A stretch of DNA of 64,000 bases from Apium graveolens (lineage: Eukaryota; Streptophyta; Magnoliopsida; Apiales; Apiaceae), in contig NC_133656.1 in assembly GCF_009905375.1 (NCBI RefSeq), positions 239,848,415 through 239,912,414 on the forward strand, in the 5' to 3' direction. Shown piece after piece: positions 22,476 through 34,862 of this stretch (position 1 is its first letter; each line of letters starts with the position of its first letter). A model generated the notes under the pieces. It was given only the letters and a program-made list of their open reading frames with translations. It was not told where the DNA came from and did not search any database. The position numbers and the translations under genes were made by a program.

Positions 22476-23223
22476 AATTTTGATTAGTTGAAATATGAAT
22501 TTGTGCTCAAATGAGTTTAAACCCCTTGTTAAACAAGTTAAGTTGACTGGCAAGTGAAATAATTAAGTCTAATTGAATGTACTGATAAGTTAAACAACTA
22601 AAATATACATATAATTTACTTAAATTTCAGTTTTTAAATTATAATTTTATTTTAATATTAATCAAAATCATAAACAAGTACAAATTCGATTGAAGTCAAA
22701 TTTCTGAATTCAAAAGTGAAATTCTATTTTAACTCAACTAAATTTAATTTCGATCAATTTAAATAAACGAGTTCAAATTCATACTTCACCGCACAAACTA
22801 TAAAATTTCTGAAAAATATCTTTCTGCAAATTTCTCTCATACATTAACGTTTTTTATTTATAAGCATTCGTTAACTATTTCTACATATTAATGTTAGTAT
22901 TACGCAGTATTATAAAATTGATAATCGGAATAAATCAACCATTTAGCAATAATTAAAGAATCGTGGATTAATCGAAAAAAATTATTGGATACACTTAATC
23001 TTTTAAATTATATTTAATTTTTTATTAATAATTTATAAGTTAATATATATTTATTATATTATATAATTTAAATTATTCAAATTTAGTTGAAATTTTATTA
23101 TATTTAATAGTTTCTTTACAATATATCAAATCAAAAGTAATATAAAATTAATTAAATTTCAAAAATCGAATGATTAATCGATAAAGTTATGGTATTACGG
23201 TAAAAAAAAAGCTATGACAGATA
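22476..23223. other. Very AT-rich stretch, nothing recognised
   Basis: Long A/T runs only; no gene or clear repeat unit is visible. Confidence 0.55.
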
Positions 23224-23225
23224 TA

Positions 23226-24463
23226 CAGTTAAACCTCGATTAAGTAATATCCGATAAAGTAATAACCTCGCTTAAGTAATAATTTTCATCGGTCCCAACT
23301 TGGGCCAATGTTGTAAAGTAATATTCTCGCTAAAAGCATAAGATAATAAAAAATTCGAAAGTCATTAAGGGTCCAAGTAATATGTAAAGTAATAATTCCA
23401 TAATTATATATATATATACTGTATAATGTATATGATTACAAAATTTAATTCTGAAATTGATCCAATTTTGATCGGATGCCTGGCAATGCATTTTCAATGT
23501 TCTCCATCATCACTGAACCACTTTCACCAAAACGCCGATAAGATTTGATTCCATATCTTGCCTTGAAACGTTCTAACCGTCCACTGGAAAAGCTAAAATC
23601 GGAATTACTTTCCCCATACATTTTCTTCATTAGCTCCTTTCCTTTTTCTTGAATGATTTCTCCAGACATATTAACTTTATCTTGCCTTTGAAGAAACCAC
23701 TCAAACAAAACTTTCTCTAAATCTGGATATTTTGCTGATTTGTGTTTTTTGACATCACTTTGTTTCCTCTCGTCGGACAAGTATTCCGAGGCTCTCTTGA
23801 GTGTGTTTGATATAGTTGATTGACTGATATCTAAGTCATATTTTTGATGTACCCATGCTTGTAAATCTTTCTGGCTTACACCTGGATTCTCCTTTTTATA
23901 TTCACAAATAGCACTCCTTATCTTATCTGTGATTGCTGATTTTTTCACTACTTTTAGATGATGCGAAGACATTGGTGTTTACTGTAAAACAAAGTTGATA
24001 TTGTATGTGTCTGTAGTGTACCATTCTATCATTTTATATAGTTAATCACAAAGTCTTATCATTAATATTATGGTGTCTCTTCATGTATTTTTATTTAAGA
24101 ATTATAATAAATATTAGATGGTTGAGTTTCAATACAACGTACACAACACATGTTACCTTTATGTACTGATCTGATGCAATTTTAATATGCATGCATCTAG
24201 TTTTTGGATATAAGTAATCATAATAAAAGTAATTTTAGATCAAATACATTGCATGTGATTAATTCTAGTTTTTATACGTACATTATATATTATACTGTAC
24301 CACGTAAACATAAAAATTCGGTAAAGTAATAAAATATTACTTTATCGATAAAGTAATAAAATATTATTATATCGATAAAGTAATAAATTCGGTAAAGTAA
24401 TAAATTCGGTAAAGTAATATTTTTTTCCGGTACCAAGGGTATTAATTTAAAGAGGTTTAACTG
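23226..24463 (-). mobile_element. Pogo-like (Emigrant/Lemi-related) DNA transposon, 1238 bp, internally deleted
   Basis: The left end cagttaaacctcgattaag and the reverse-complemented right end cagttaaacctctttaaat form inverted repeats, bounded by TA (23224-23225 and 24464-24465). This matches the pogo branch of Tc1/mariner and resembles Emigrant ends. Sub-terminal words (gataaagtaat, ggtaaagtaata) recur at both ends. The only gene is a minus-strand DNA-binding frame (23972-23445). The catalytic DDE part is missing, so the element cannot move by itself. It ends 132 bp before the COG1 start codon. Confidence 0.88.
23445..23972 (-). CDS. CENP-B/Tigger-like DNA-binding protein without a nuclease domain (175 aa)
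   Basis: The frame is uninterrupted. Residues about 12-65 form a pipsqueak-type helix-turn-helix (ENPGVSQKDLQAWVHQKYD, ISQSTISNTLKRA). Residues about 85-150 form the CENP-B-type second helix-turn-helix (LEKVLFEWFLQRQ, SGRLERFKARYGI, RFGESGSV). It stops just after KLDQFQ. In full pogo-type transposases I expect the catalytic MDETGLF-type motif to follow soon after this point, so the protein ends at the junction between binding and cleavage parts. It might be a dead remnant, or a product that binds related ends and represses or helps transposition; expression is unknown. Confidence 0.82.
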   Translation of the reverse strand: MSSHHLKVVKKSAITDKIRSAICEYKKENPGVSQKDLQAWVHQKYDLDISQSTISNTLKRASEYLSDERKQSDVKKHKSAKYPDLEKVLFEWFLQRQDKVNMSGEIIQEKGKELMKKMYGESNSDFSFSSGRLERFKARYGIKSYRRFGESGSVMMENIENALPGIRSKLDQFQN

Positions 24464-24595
24464 TACAAGCTTTTAACACTCTGGTAGATTTGTTCATATC
24501 ACATACAAATTCTGAAAATAAATTATCACTAATATATATTTCAACTAAATTTTAAATCAAACTACATTTCTGAAAATTCAATTCTCTCTCTCACA

Positions 24596-27500
24596 ATGAG
24601 AATGTCTTTATCGCCGTCGTCACCGCCGGCCGACGGGAAATTGTACGGCCGTGAAAAAGACGCCGACTTGCTTTTCCGATCAAAGCCTGTCTCCGAGATC
24701 CGCTCAATTGAAGCCTCAACCAGAAAGCAGATCGACGACAAATCGGAAGAGCTCCGGCAACTAGTCGGAAACCGGTACCGCGATCTGATCGACTCGGCCG
24801 ATTCAATTGTGTTGATGAAAAACTCGGCCGAGTCAATCTCAGCGAACATCTCGGCGATTCATGACACGATTCTCAATTCGTTGTCTTTGAGCTCTTCGAA
24901 TAAATCGGTTAGTGCTCCGAACCCGACCCGATCCAAAACTTATGGAATTGCGTGTAGAGTAAAGTATTTAGTCGATACACCGGAGAATATTTGGGGACAT
25001 TTAGATGAGTTTATGTTTTTAGAGAGTGCTACTAGGTATATGAGAGCTAAGCATGTGCATTTTAGTTTAGATTTATTGAATGATTCGAGTAATCGAAATC
25101 GAAATGTTTTGGCGAATTTTCCGTTGTTAAAGCATCAGTGGCAGATTGTTGAGAGTTTTAAAAGTCAGATTTCGGTTAGGAGTCGAGAGAGGTTGTTGTT
25201 GTTGGATTTATCGAAAGGAGTTGGTGTTAGTGTGTATGCTGATGCGTTAGCGGCTGTTGCGGTTATTGATGAGCTGGATCCGGTTCAGGTTTTAGGTTTG
25301 TTTTTGGAGTCGAGGAAGTCGTGTATTTCGCAGAAGTTGAGTGGTGTTTTGAGTGGGAGTAATGTAGGTAGTGACGATGTGATTGGTGTGTTTTGTGAGG
25401 TTTTGAAGGTGATTCAGGTTAGTGTAGCGCAGGTAGGGGAGTTGTTTATGCAGGTTTTGAGTGATATGCCGGTGTTTTATAAGACGATTTTGAGTTCACC
25501 GCCTGCATCGCAGTTGTTTGGTGGAATTCCGAATCCGGAGGAGGAAGTTAGGTTGTGGAAGGCGTTTAGGGATAAGTTGGAGTCTGTGATGGTAATGCTT
25601 GATCGGGAGTATATTGCAAAGTCGTGTTCGGATTGGTTGAGGAATTGTGGGAGAGAGATTGTTTCGGAGATTAATGGGAGGTTTTTGATTGATGTGATTG
25701 AGAATGGGCATCAGCTCGCGGTTGCTGAGAAGATGGTGCGGGAGACTATGGAAGGGAAGTTGGTGTTGGAAGGAAGTTTGGAGTGGCTTAAGAGTGTGTT
25801 TGGTTCTGAAGTTGAGTTGCCGTGGAAGAGAACTCGCGAGCTTGTTTTGGGAGATGATGCAGATCTATGGGATGAGATATTTGAAAATGCTTTTATTGGG
25901 AGAATGGAAGCAATCATAGAATCTGGATTCAGTGAGCTGAGTAATTCTGTTAATGTGAAGGAGTCGATTTGTGGTATTGCTGAGGCAAATGGTGATCGAG
26001 TTGATTTCCAGGCCTATTTAAATAGGTCTCCAATAGGTGGCGGTGTTTGGTTTATGGATTCATATAATAACACAGGTGGTTTGAAAATTCATTCTGAAGA
26101 AACTGATTTTCGCACTTGCCTCGGTGCTTACCTCGGGACTGAAGTTAGCAGGATAAGGGATGTGCTGGACAGTTACTGTGAGAGTGTCCTAGAGGATCTT
26201 TTGAGCTTTCTGGAATCTCCGAAGGCATCATCAAGATTAAAATTTCTAGCTCCTTTTTTACAAAATAAGTGTTACGAGAGTATGTCGACCATACTTATGG
26301 AACTCAAGACCGAAATGGGACAATTATATGATGCCATGAAAAATAGCAACAAGGAAGGTGAGCTTGTGATACCACCAGCTATAACTGTTCAGAGGTCTCT
26401 ATTTATTGGGCGACTGTTGTTTGCATTTCAAAAGCATTCGAAACACATTCCTGTTATACTTGGCTCACCAAAGTTATGGGTAAACAAAGCTGTGGCTGAC
26501 ATCTCTGGCAAGTCAGCGGTCTTAAGGTTAAACTCAGTTGATTCACCTAGGTTTGACAGGCCCATAAATAGTAGTGCTTTTCAGAAAAAACAGACTTCTG
26601 TGGTCACTTCAGCTTTATATGGAGCTGATGACAGTTCAAGCCCACAACTTGAAGAACTTAATAGAGCAATACAAGATCTTTGCATTAGAGCTCATAATTT
26701 ATGGATATCCTGGGTCTCAGAAGAGCTTTCAGCAATTTTATCTCGCGATCTTATGCAAGATGACAGTCTATCAGCAACAGCTCCAATGAGAGTAAGCACC
26801 TTTAACAATATGCTGATTAAACTCAAACTGTGATTGGTTCAGTGTTCTCTCTTTTGTTATTGTATTGCGTTATTCTCTTTCTTATTTCCCACCATATTCC
26901 TAGTTAGTGGAAAGAACATATATTCTAGTGAATTTGAGTCTTAAATTGTAGGTAGTGCTAAAATGACAAAGTCAGGCGTTCAACCCTTTCTATAAAAAAC
27001 CTCCACCGGGTGTTCAAATTGTTAAGGTATCTAAGGGGCATTGCAGGCACTTAACAACTTACTTTAAAATGAAAGAATTTTTTGCAAGCAAAATATATAA
27101 TATATTGCAAGAATTCTTCGCAAGCACAATATATATTGTTCTGCTAATAAGAAATTTGTCATCTCTGTATATGGAAATTGCTATATTTTGGAAAAGCCTT
27201 TTAAAATGTGACCTATCAATAAACTTAGCAGATCAATGTATGTTGATATATAGATGCCTATTAGTTTTACAGTGTGCATTGAGGTTCTTTATAGCTATGA
27301 TCCAACCTCCTGCTTCTAAGTTCTAACCATCACATTTGGTACTGCATTCAGTTTAAGCTTGTCTTGGCAAAATAAGAATGCAACTGGGCATCTATATCTA
27401 TGGAGGTTCAACCACACAATTATTGTGCTAAAATTCAATGTCTCCTTTGTTTTTCCCTTAATAATCCATTGGCCTTTATGGTTATAAGATTGTGCTTTTT

Positions 27501-30500
27501 GATCTCTTAATATGTATCCAGATAATAAAAAAGGGTACCCTACTTATCTCTTATAGTGTATACCTCTCACTTTCACTTTTGATCCATTTGTATTTTCCTA
27601 AACTCTGGTAACTGATTGACGTGTTTTTAGCCTCTGTCATGTGTACAATGAGTCTATGTAGTCTTCTCTCTCTTTTTTTTTAACCTCAAGTTGTTGCTTC
27701 CAACATTTTATATGCATGATTAATTTCACTTCTATAACAATTTTTTTAATGTTTCTGCCAATACCCTAAGCCGTTTTAATTATGGAACAGGGGTGGGAGG
27801 AGACAGTTGTCAAGCATGAGCAATCTGCGGATATTCCCACGGAGATGAAAATATCACTTCCCTCTATGCCTTCCTTGTATGTTACTTCTTTTCTGTTTCA
27901 AGCATGTGAAGAAATTCATCGAGTTGGAGGTCATGTTCTTGACAGAATAATTTTGCAGAATTTTGCCTCAAAGTTATTGGAAAAGGTAGTCTAATTTAGC
28001 TTAAAATTTTGATTAGGCATTATCTTCTATAGTATCTAGCATATAATCTCTGATTTTTATATTGATTAACGCCCAGAGTAATAGCCACCTAATTTAGTAA
28101 ATTACATTGATTGTATTGTTCTCATGAAAGGTCAGACATATAATGAATAGAGTCCTTTACAAGGACAATTTCTGATGAATTTAAAATTATGTGGTGTGTA
28201 TGATCTGCCTTTGCAATGTATGTAGTAAATGAAGCTCACAAACTTTATAATGTTGGTTCAAGTCCGAGAACCGTCATTTCACGAGAATGTGCTTACAATT
28301 ACTGGATATGCAAACATTGTAAACATATTATAATGAAATGCTTTTCCAGTTTAGAATTCAAGTTTTCCGTTTCTCTTCCTGTAATTTGTACATGTTGCAA
28401 GTTATCTGTATCCTCGTTCACAAGTTGATCTATGTCACCTTTTATGAAAAAAATCAAGTTTATGTGGTTTATTTACACCGGTAATTTATTATATGTTGTG
28501 CAGGTCAACAGTATATATGGGGATTTCCTTTCAAATCAAGAGGTTCTTAATACTCGGGTGTCAGAAAAAGGAGTGCTTCAGATTCTCTTAGATTTAAGAT
28601 TTTCTGCTGACATACTTTTAGGGGGCGATTCCACTGGAAATGAGGATGTTTCAAGAGCTCCAAAAGTGAAGACTTCTTATAGAAAGAGACAAGATAAACA
28701 CCAAACAAAAAAGTCCGTCAGTCAGGAGCGAATAGATGGGTTAATCAATCGTCTGTCACAGAGGCTGGATCCAATAGATTGGCTCACGTAAGCCTCTTAT
28801 CTAATGTCATTTTCTATGCTATATAGTTTAATCCTCATTATTTTTTAAGTAGCCCACTTTAATTCAGGTCCGAAGAATTGCACATAATTTTTGGGACCCG
28901 TTTTGAGATGTGTTTATTCTTCTTTTCTTCTTCTATAGTAAACTTCCATTCTTTGAAATCTACTCAGTCGAGATTTGTTTAATGATTTAACCAGACAAAC
29001 TCAAACTGCAGCCCAAGAACAGGAGCTATTTTAGAAAACATTCATCATATATAGCACATACATATGTGTGACCCATACTTCTACGAAAATGTCCGAATGT
29101 GTTTAATTTGAAGAGTCCAAAATGCAGTGATAAAAGATGAATAATAATCAGATGTGTTCTCTACTTCTTTTGAAGGAACATTCTCTCCTCTGACCTTTAA
29201 TATGTAAAGACATGTTCCTGTTGGAATATCTAGAAAAAGATGAGACTTTTTCAGAACCAAATGTTTTATTGTAATATGTTATTGGAGGCCTTTATATTTT
29301 TGTAGAGGTGGGCGAAGGGAATAGAGTATATGATATATTTCAACAAGACTATTATCCTTAATTTTGTACAGATTATAATCTGTTGACCTATCAAATGAAA
29401 ATATTGCTTCACAGCCACTGAGAAAAAGCTCCTTTAGTTCTATTCCTCTTGAGATTCAGAATGTACTGAGAAGTGATTTGGAGTTTTAATAAAATATCAT
29501 TGTTTGTCAAAAAAAAAAAGAAAAAGAAAAAGCTCCTTTTGATTTATTGTATATTGTTAAGCAACAGGCATTCAAATAGGTTACATTTCAAAATCTGTAT
29601 AATAAAAACTTACAATAGTTTATGTCTTGCGCTATATGTTTATCTTGACCTCCCATTTCCTGTATTAATAACACTAGTTTAGTCAGACTGATTTGGCAGC
29701 TTAATTCTGTTAATCTCATTTCAGGTATGAGCCATACCTGTGGGAGAATGAGAGGCAGTCATATTTACGTCATGCTGTCCTCTTTGGGTTCTTTGTGCAA
29801 CTCAACCGCTTGTACACAGATGCTGTGCAAAAGTTGCCTACTAATTCAGAGTCAAATATTATGAGATGCTCCACGATTCCCCGCTTCAAATACCTTCCAA
29901 TCAGGTATGTTTTCTTGTGTGTGTATGTGTGTGCCCGTGTTTTGTCGAGATCACAAATAGAGCCTTTTAAAGTAGCAAACAAAAAAAGATATACCACCCA
30001 AATAATGAGTTGGTTATCACATTTATTATCCAGTGCTCCAGCATTATCAGCAAAGGGAACAAGCAAGACATCTATTTCAGCATCTATGGATGATGTTTCT
30101 TCAAGGAATTCATGGAAAGATTACATGCAGAATGATCTTTCCCGAAGTATTGATATTGATGAGGATTCAGGTTTTGGGGTGGCAACTCCTTTTTTGAAAT
30201 CTTTCATGCAGGTAAAAAACAACTGTTCATTTGCTTAATTATGATGTATATCTAGAATAGTAGATTCCTTAACCAACTTTAGGAGGGAATAGTTAATTTA
30301 ATTTGTTATAGTTTGAGGGAAGTGTGAATTTTGCGTGACCACTTATTGGGCAGTAAATTAATGACTTTTGTATTGGCAGGTTGGTAGCAGATTTGGTGAG
30401 AGTACATTAAGACTGGGTTCCATGCTAACGGATGGGCAAGTTAGTAGGTTCGGTGACATTTTACCTGTCCAAGCTGCAGGGCTTCTTTCATCATTTACAG

Positions 30501-30520
30501 CCGGCAGACCAGATATGTGA
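24596..30520 (+). CDS. COG1: Conserved oligomeric Golgi complex subunit 1 (COG1), 1057 aa
   Basis: Six exons: 24596-26791, 27791-27985, 28504-28787, 29725-29904, 30034-30211 and 30380-30520. All junctions are GT-AG and all phases agree. The N-terminal region ([30 protein letters not shown]) is the Vps51/COG1-type helical domain. The C-terminus ([16 protein letters not shown]) is typical of plant COG1. The protein is a lobe A subunit of the COG tether, which acts in retrograde vesicle traffic within the Golgi and so in glycosylation and cell-wall delivery. Length fits plant homologues. The first exon is 2.2 kb and GC-richer than its surroundings. The start ATG is followed in frame by a second ATG (MRM); either could be used. 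Confidence 0.94.
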
Positions 30521-31608
30521 TTCCCTTGAGTACCTTTTTGCATTCTTTCTGGTGACGTTTCTGGAAGCTAAGCCATTTAAAGAAAATGATGTTAAGAGTC
30601 TGCCAACAAAATCTCACATCTACGCCCACTTTTTTGAATCAAGTACAGTTGTAACCATAGACAATACAAATTATATACTATATATATTTAACCAGGGACG
30701 CGAAGAGAACATTTGTCTTAGAGTCATTTTATATTGAATTTTCTTGGTTCTCCTACATTAGTCTTGAAGACTTGAACAGGTTTATATACATCTGTGGAGG
30801 AGTTTGGCAGATGAGAAACAAGAAATAATATGGCTGATATTTCACTCGTCGGAGATTAAAGTTCAGTAGCCTTCGGATTATTTGATATTTTATCGAGTAG
30901 CGAATGCAAAGAAACGGATATCAGTCCTTGTGATCCACTTACGTAGATTGTGTTCTTCAATCTTATAATCCTCCGGTGAGGTGGCTTGAGGCATTAGTTG
31001 AAGCTGCTTTGGACAAGACAAATGATAAGGTTGGTCTTTTTTGATTGCTGAGGGACAGATCAGCTGTGAGAGCTTCAATAGGCTTTGTATTCAATTCAAT
31101 GATATAATGGGTGTATCATGTATGTAATGACTTCATTGAAGTTAAGTTGTTTATTGTTTGTGTTGTAAATGGAACTATTGGCGCTAAGCAGGTTTTGAAT
31201 ATTACTATTTACAAAAAACGTTTTTTGGTGCCCCGTAATACTTAAATGTACCGGTTATGTTATTGCCTATTTTGACTTTTTACGCATATTTTAAGGTTTA
31301 TTTTTTTCCTAAATAAAAATAATTTATTTTCATACACCATAAAATACTTGAGATAAAAGCAAAAAAATGTTAAATATTTTAAAAAAAAATTTCAATTTTT
31401 TATCAAATAATATGGCTGACACGTGATAAATTTTGATTCGTGAGCATATGTGAAAACTTTAATTCAAATTTTACAATTAAAATCTACATGTTGCCGATAT
31501 GTAAATGTACAAGAATAGAATATAAAAATATTAATTTTCAATTTATTTTTGGGTTGTCTAAAGAATTAGCATCTCTTGCGTCGAAGCCAAAATCCACACT
31601 CTAAATAA
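30521..31608. other. COG1 3' flank and gene-free spacer
   Basis: The COG1 3' UTR probably runs to about 31190. Beyond that the DNA is AT-rich with no recognised element until the MITE at 31611. Confidence 0.5.
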
Positions 31609-31610
31609 TA

Positions 31611-31881
31611 CTCCCTCTGTCCCTCCCATTTGTTTACACTTTCTTTTTTTGGATGTCCCATCCAATTGTTTACATTTCAAAACTTTCCAAAAATAGTAAG
31701 GTTTTTATAATTTTTAAAATAACTACATCCACTACTTCTCTCCACTATACCCACTTTATACATATAATATTAATCGGTCCCACTACTTTACTCACTTTTT
31801 TAACTTTCCTCCACTATTTTATCATTTTTCTTAAACTCCGCGCCCCACCCAAATGTAAACATTTGGGAGGGACGGAGGGAG
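31611..31881. mobile_element. Stowaway-type MITE (271 bp), second copy, inverted
   Basis: Ends ctccctctgtccctccc and gggagggacggagggag are bounded by TA (31609-31610 and 31882-31883). Same length as 1697-1967 and nearly its reverse complement. The two copies lie 30 kb apart. Confidence 0.92.
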
Positions 31882-31959
31882 TAATATACAGTCTAATTCT
31901 ACGCATTTAAAAAGTCCACAAAATAAGAAAAACAAGAGTTTTTTTTTAAATTCCAAAAT

Positions 31960-32275
31960 GGGTGAAGGACAAATTTAGCCTATTTTTACATAAAATTGAC
32001 AAAAATAATCAATTTCTAAAAAGTTGGCCAACTTTGGCCGATTGGATACCCAATTGTCAGTGTAGTATCCACTTTATATAAGATACCCAACTGATAGTGG
32101 AGTATCCCATATATGAAATATCCAACTACCAGCGGAATATATTATACAAATTGGGATACCCAACTGACAGTTGAGTATTCAATCGGCCAAAATTGGCCAC
32201 TTTTCTCAGAATGACTATTTTTGTTAAATTTTTTCAAAAATAGCCTATTTTTGTCATTTTTTCACAAATGGACCA
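31960..32275. mobile_element. Foldback-type MITE with long inverted arms
   Basis: Arms of about 70-80 bp pair imperfectly: gacaaatttagcctattttt and ccaactttggccgattg on the left, caatcggccaaaattgg and aaaatagcctatttttgtc on the right. The centre repeats gatacccaact words. Exact ends and target duplication are uncertain. It ends about 70-85 bp before the start codon of the next gene. Confidence 0.65.
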
Positions 32276-32343
32276 GTAGAAAGAGACATTGAGAAATTGA
32301 AATTACAAAGGAGGGTTCGGTTCAGATACACAGAGAGAGGGTA

Positions 32344-34862
32344 ATGGAAGATCCAAATCCTAAAAATTGTGAGAGATGTCATCACTGTGCTGGTCCTCTC
32401 TCCAAACACATGGTCTCTCTCTCTCTCTCTCTCCCGCTCCCTCTCTTCCTCTCTTTCTCTCTCTCTCTCCCTTCCTCTCTCTCTCTCTCTCTCTCCCTCC
32501 CTCTCTCTCATATAGACACACACAATATAGGCTACTAGAGAATTAAATTGTTTTTAGCTCTACTTGCACTCGTGATTTTTTTTTATTGTATGCATATATA
32601 TATATTTTTTGTAACAGGAAACTAGCAATTGGACTATTGCGCCACTAATCAGGGACAGCTTTTCCATGGTAATTTAAATTTTAAATTCCAATCAAGTGTT
32701 TTCACTATAATTACAATTTTTTAATAATTGCTTTGCGATTATCATTTTTTTGCTGGAATTTTGTGTGTCGTAGATTGGTTCAGCTGTTGGTGGTACAGCA
32801 AGTGCATTTTACGGATTTAACCATGGTACGCTCAGTCTTTCGGTTTATTGAATTTAGGTCTAAAAATGTTTAAACTCGATATGCAGTCTATTTAGTTCCC
32901 AAGTTATAGTGGTTTAATATATGTTTGTTTCGTGCTGTATTTCTATTCACCTTAAGTCTTAATGCTTGTCGATTAGGTGCTTTTGCTCCAATTTTGTGGT
33001 GTGTTATTAAGTTATGCTATATCTTGTAATTCTTTGCTCCCTCGAGTGCTACTATCTCATTCCTATTATAAACTTAACCATTTAGTATTAGCAATGGAAT
33101 TCATGTATCTATGATCGATGGAAGCTTCTAACGATTCATTATAATTTGGAAGAAGACAGCTATGTTACGAACTTTCTTCTTTTAATTGGTAATGATATTT
33201 TTTTTCAGCGATGCCAATTGTTCGAAGATGGGTTAAAGGACCTATGTGGCTGCATTTTCTTGTTGGTGTAAGTTTCTAGGACTTGTCTGTTGCATTAATT
33301 TTGATTTTTCATATTTTGGGATAGTTTTTTCTTTTTGCTATGCTGGATTGCTGGGTATTCTGAGACCGAAACATGTTTGTTTTGTCTGGATTATTTCTGT
33401 GCTGTTACAAGACTTCAAAGTAGAATAAGTTCAAACTACAACTGAAGCTCTTAAATTTCTTTAACGATATTGAGTAGTAGATATGGAGTAAGAGGAACAG
33501 GAAAACTATATTGGACTTGGTGAAGAATATACTAGAAGAAATATAGATATCAGATAATGATCCAAGTAAGAACTCCTTTTATAAATATTAAAAGCTTTAT
33601 ATGCAGTAGAAGAAGGCGCATAGAGAAGAATGAGTCCCCATCAGCCAACACTCTAGATCAATGGTTGCTAACAATTCTACTGTGTATCTTGTAGCATTTC
33701 CCCTTATTAATGATAAGATAGTTAATTGAGAGGAAGCGGCTTAAATTTACTGATATAGGTTACTGCAGATTAGTTTTTTCTTTCACCAATCAACATGTTT
33801 TGCTGCAAATTCTTGCATCACTCAGAGTCATTGCTACTTATATTTTGTTGGAACACGTTTTAGGGGTTCAGCTTAGCATATGCAATAGATATTAATGTTT
33901 ACTTGCATATCTTGATGCATGATTTGGATACTAAGTTTTGGATCTATCATGTGAACACAGGCCCCACCGGTGATAGTTTTCTCTTCAGCTTGTGCAGGAT
34001 TAGCAGGTAAGGCTTCCTATCTGCTTTTTTTTTTACTAAGATATTGTTTATATGCAATGTCCGATAAACTGTGTATTATGATAACTATGTAGAAAAGTTC
34101 ATGCCTATCCTTTATTAACACTACGAAGTTTGTTCTGTTGAGGACAATGATTGAGCTATTGTAAACAGGGTACTAGGTCACCGTTATGTATTATTGAAAC
34201 AAACAGTTGATCTGTCATATTCCTTATCTTCATGTATTTCTACATTCACACTCTATGTAGGGTTCCATTAATGAGGATTAGCCTAATTATAATGATGCCC
34301 GACAGGCAACTAATACCAGCTGATTTCTGATATTAGATCAACCTGCCATGGTTAGTTAATTTGCTGCATGCTTTTTCTTGAACTGTTGGTTTGAAGACCA
34401 GATTTGGAATTGTAGATAAATTTCTCTAGGACCATTCTGGATTGTTACTGGAAACAAATGAATTATTTGTTACGTACTTTGACAGTCTTAGGCAAAACCT
34501 GGAGGTGGATTCTAGTGAAGATATACCCGTTTTATGAACTCCCATATAAGTAAAAAAGTTGTCGTTTATCTTCAATTTTGTCATATGGACAAACCATAAT
34601 TATAGGTAGATATGATTTGAAGAGTAACAGGGTGCGGTGAATCCTTCTAAAGTTTAAAATGTTTTGTTTCATGTTGCTAAGGATATTAATTATGTTTACT
34701 TAACATGTTGCATGGGTTTGGAATTCTGCAGGTGGTGCTGTTCCAGCACTTGCTCAACTTGCATCTTCATCTTATCATGCAGCTGTCTCTTCACCATCAT
34801 TGCCCCCTCCATCCCCACAGGAGGCTAAGATGAACAAATCAAGAACATCTTCCACTTTATAG
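32344..34862 (+). CDS. Small conserved plant membrane protein of unknown function, 135 aa
   Basis: Six exons: 32344-32412, 32618-32668, 32774-32825, 33209-33267, 33961-34006 and 34732-34862; phases agree throughout. The leading peptide has three cysteines (CERCHHC). The conserved core starts TSNWTIAPLIRDSFSM and continues IGSAVGGTASAFYGFNHAMP. Hydrophobic glycine/alanine-rich segments follow (GPMWLHFLVGAPPVIVFSS, CAGLAGGAVPALAQLASS), probably one or two membrane helices, then a proline-rich tail (SLPPPSPQEAK). I recognise it as a plant-conserved family, possibly that called GAG1At in Arabidopsis, but am not sure. The first donor (ATG|GTCTCT) is weak and opens a CT microsatellite. Translation might instead begin at the methionine ending exon 1. 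Confidence 0.72.
32413..32511 (+). repeat. CT-rich microsatellite at the start of intron 1
   Basis: A (ct)n tract with ctccctc interruptions starts immediately at the inferred 5' splice site. Arginine/glutamate-rich and serine/leucine-rich reading frames across it are artefacts of the repeat. Confidence 0.9.

Noticed and set aside
25496..25919. Minus- and plus-strand open frames within COG1 exon 1
   Set aside because: They are out-of-frame shadows of a long, well-supported exon.
27069..27326. 85-codon plus-strand frame in COG1 intron 1
   Set aside because: It lies wholly within an intron with matching donor and acceptor, and the joined exons encode the continuous COG1 protein without it.
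32254..32538. Arginine/glutamate-rich and serine/leucine-rich open frames
   Set aside because: They are translations of a CT/GA microsatellite; the true exon ends at 32412.
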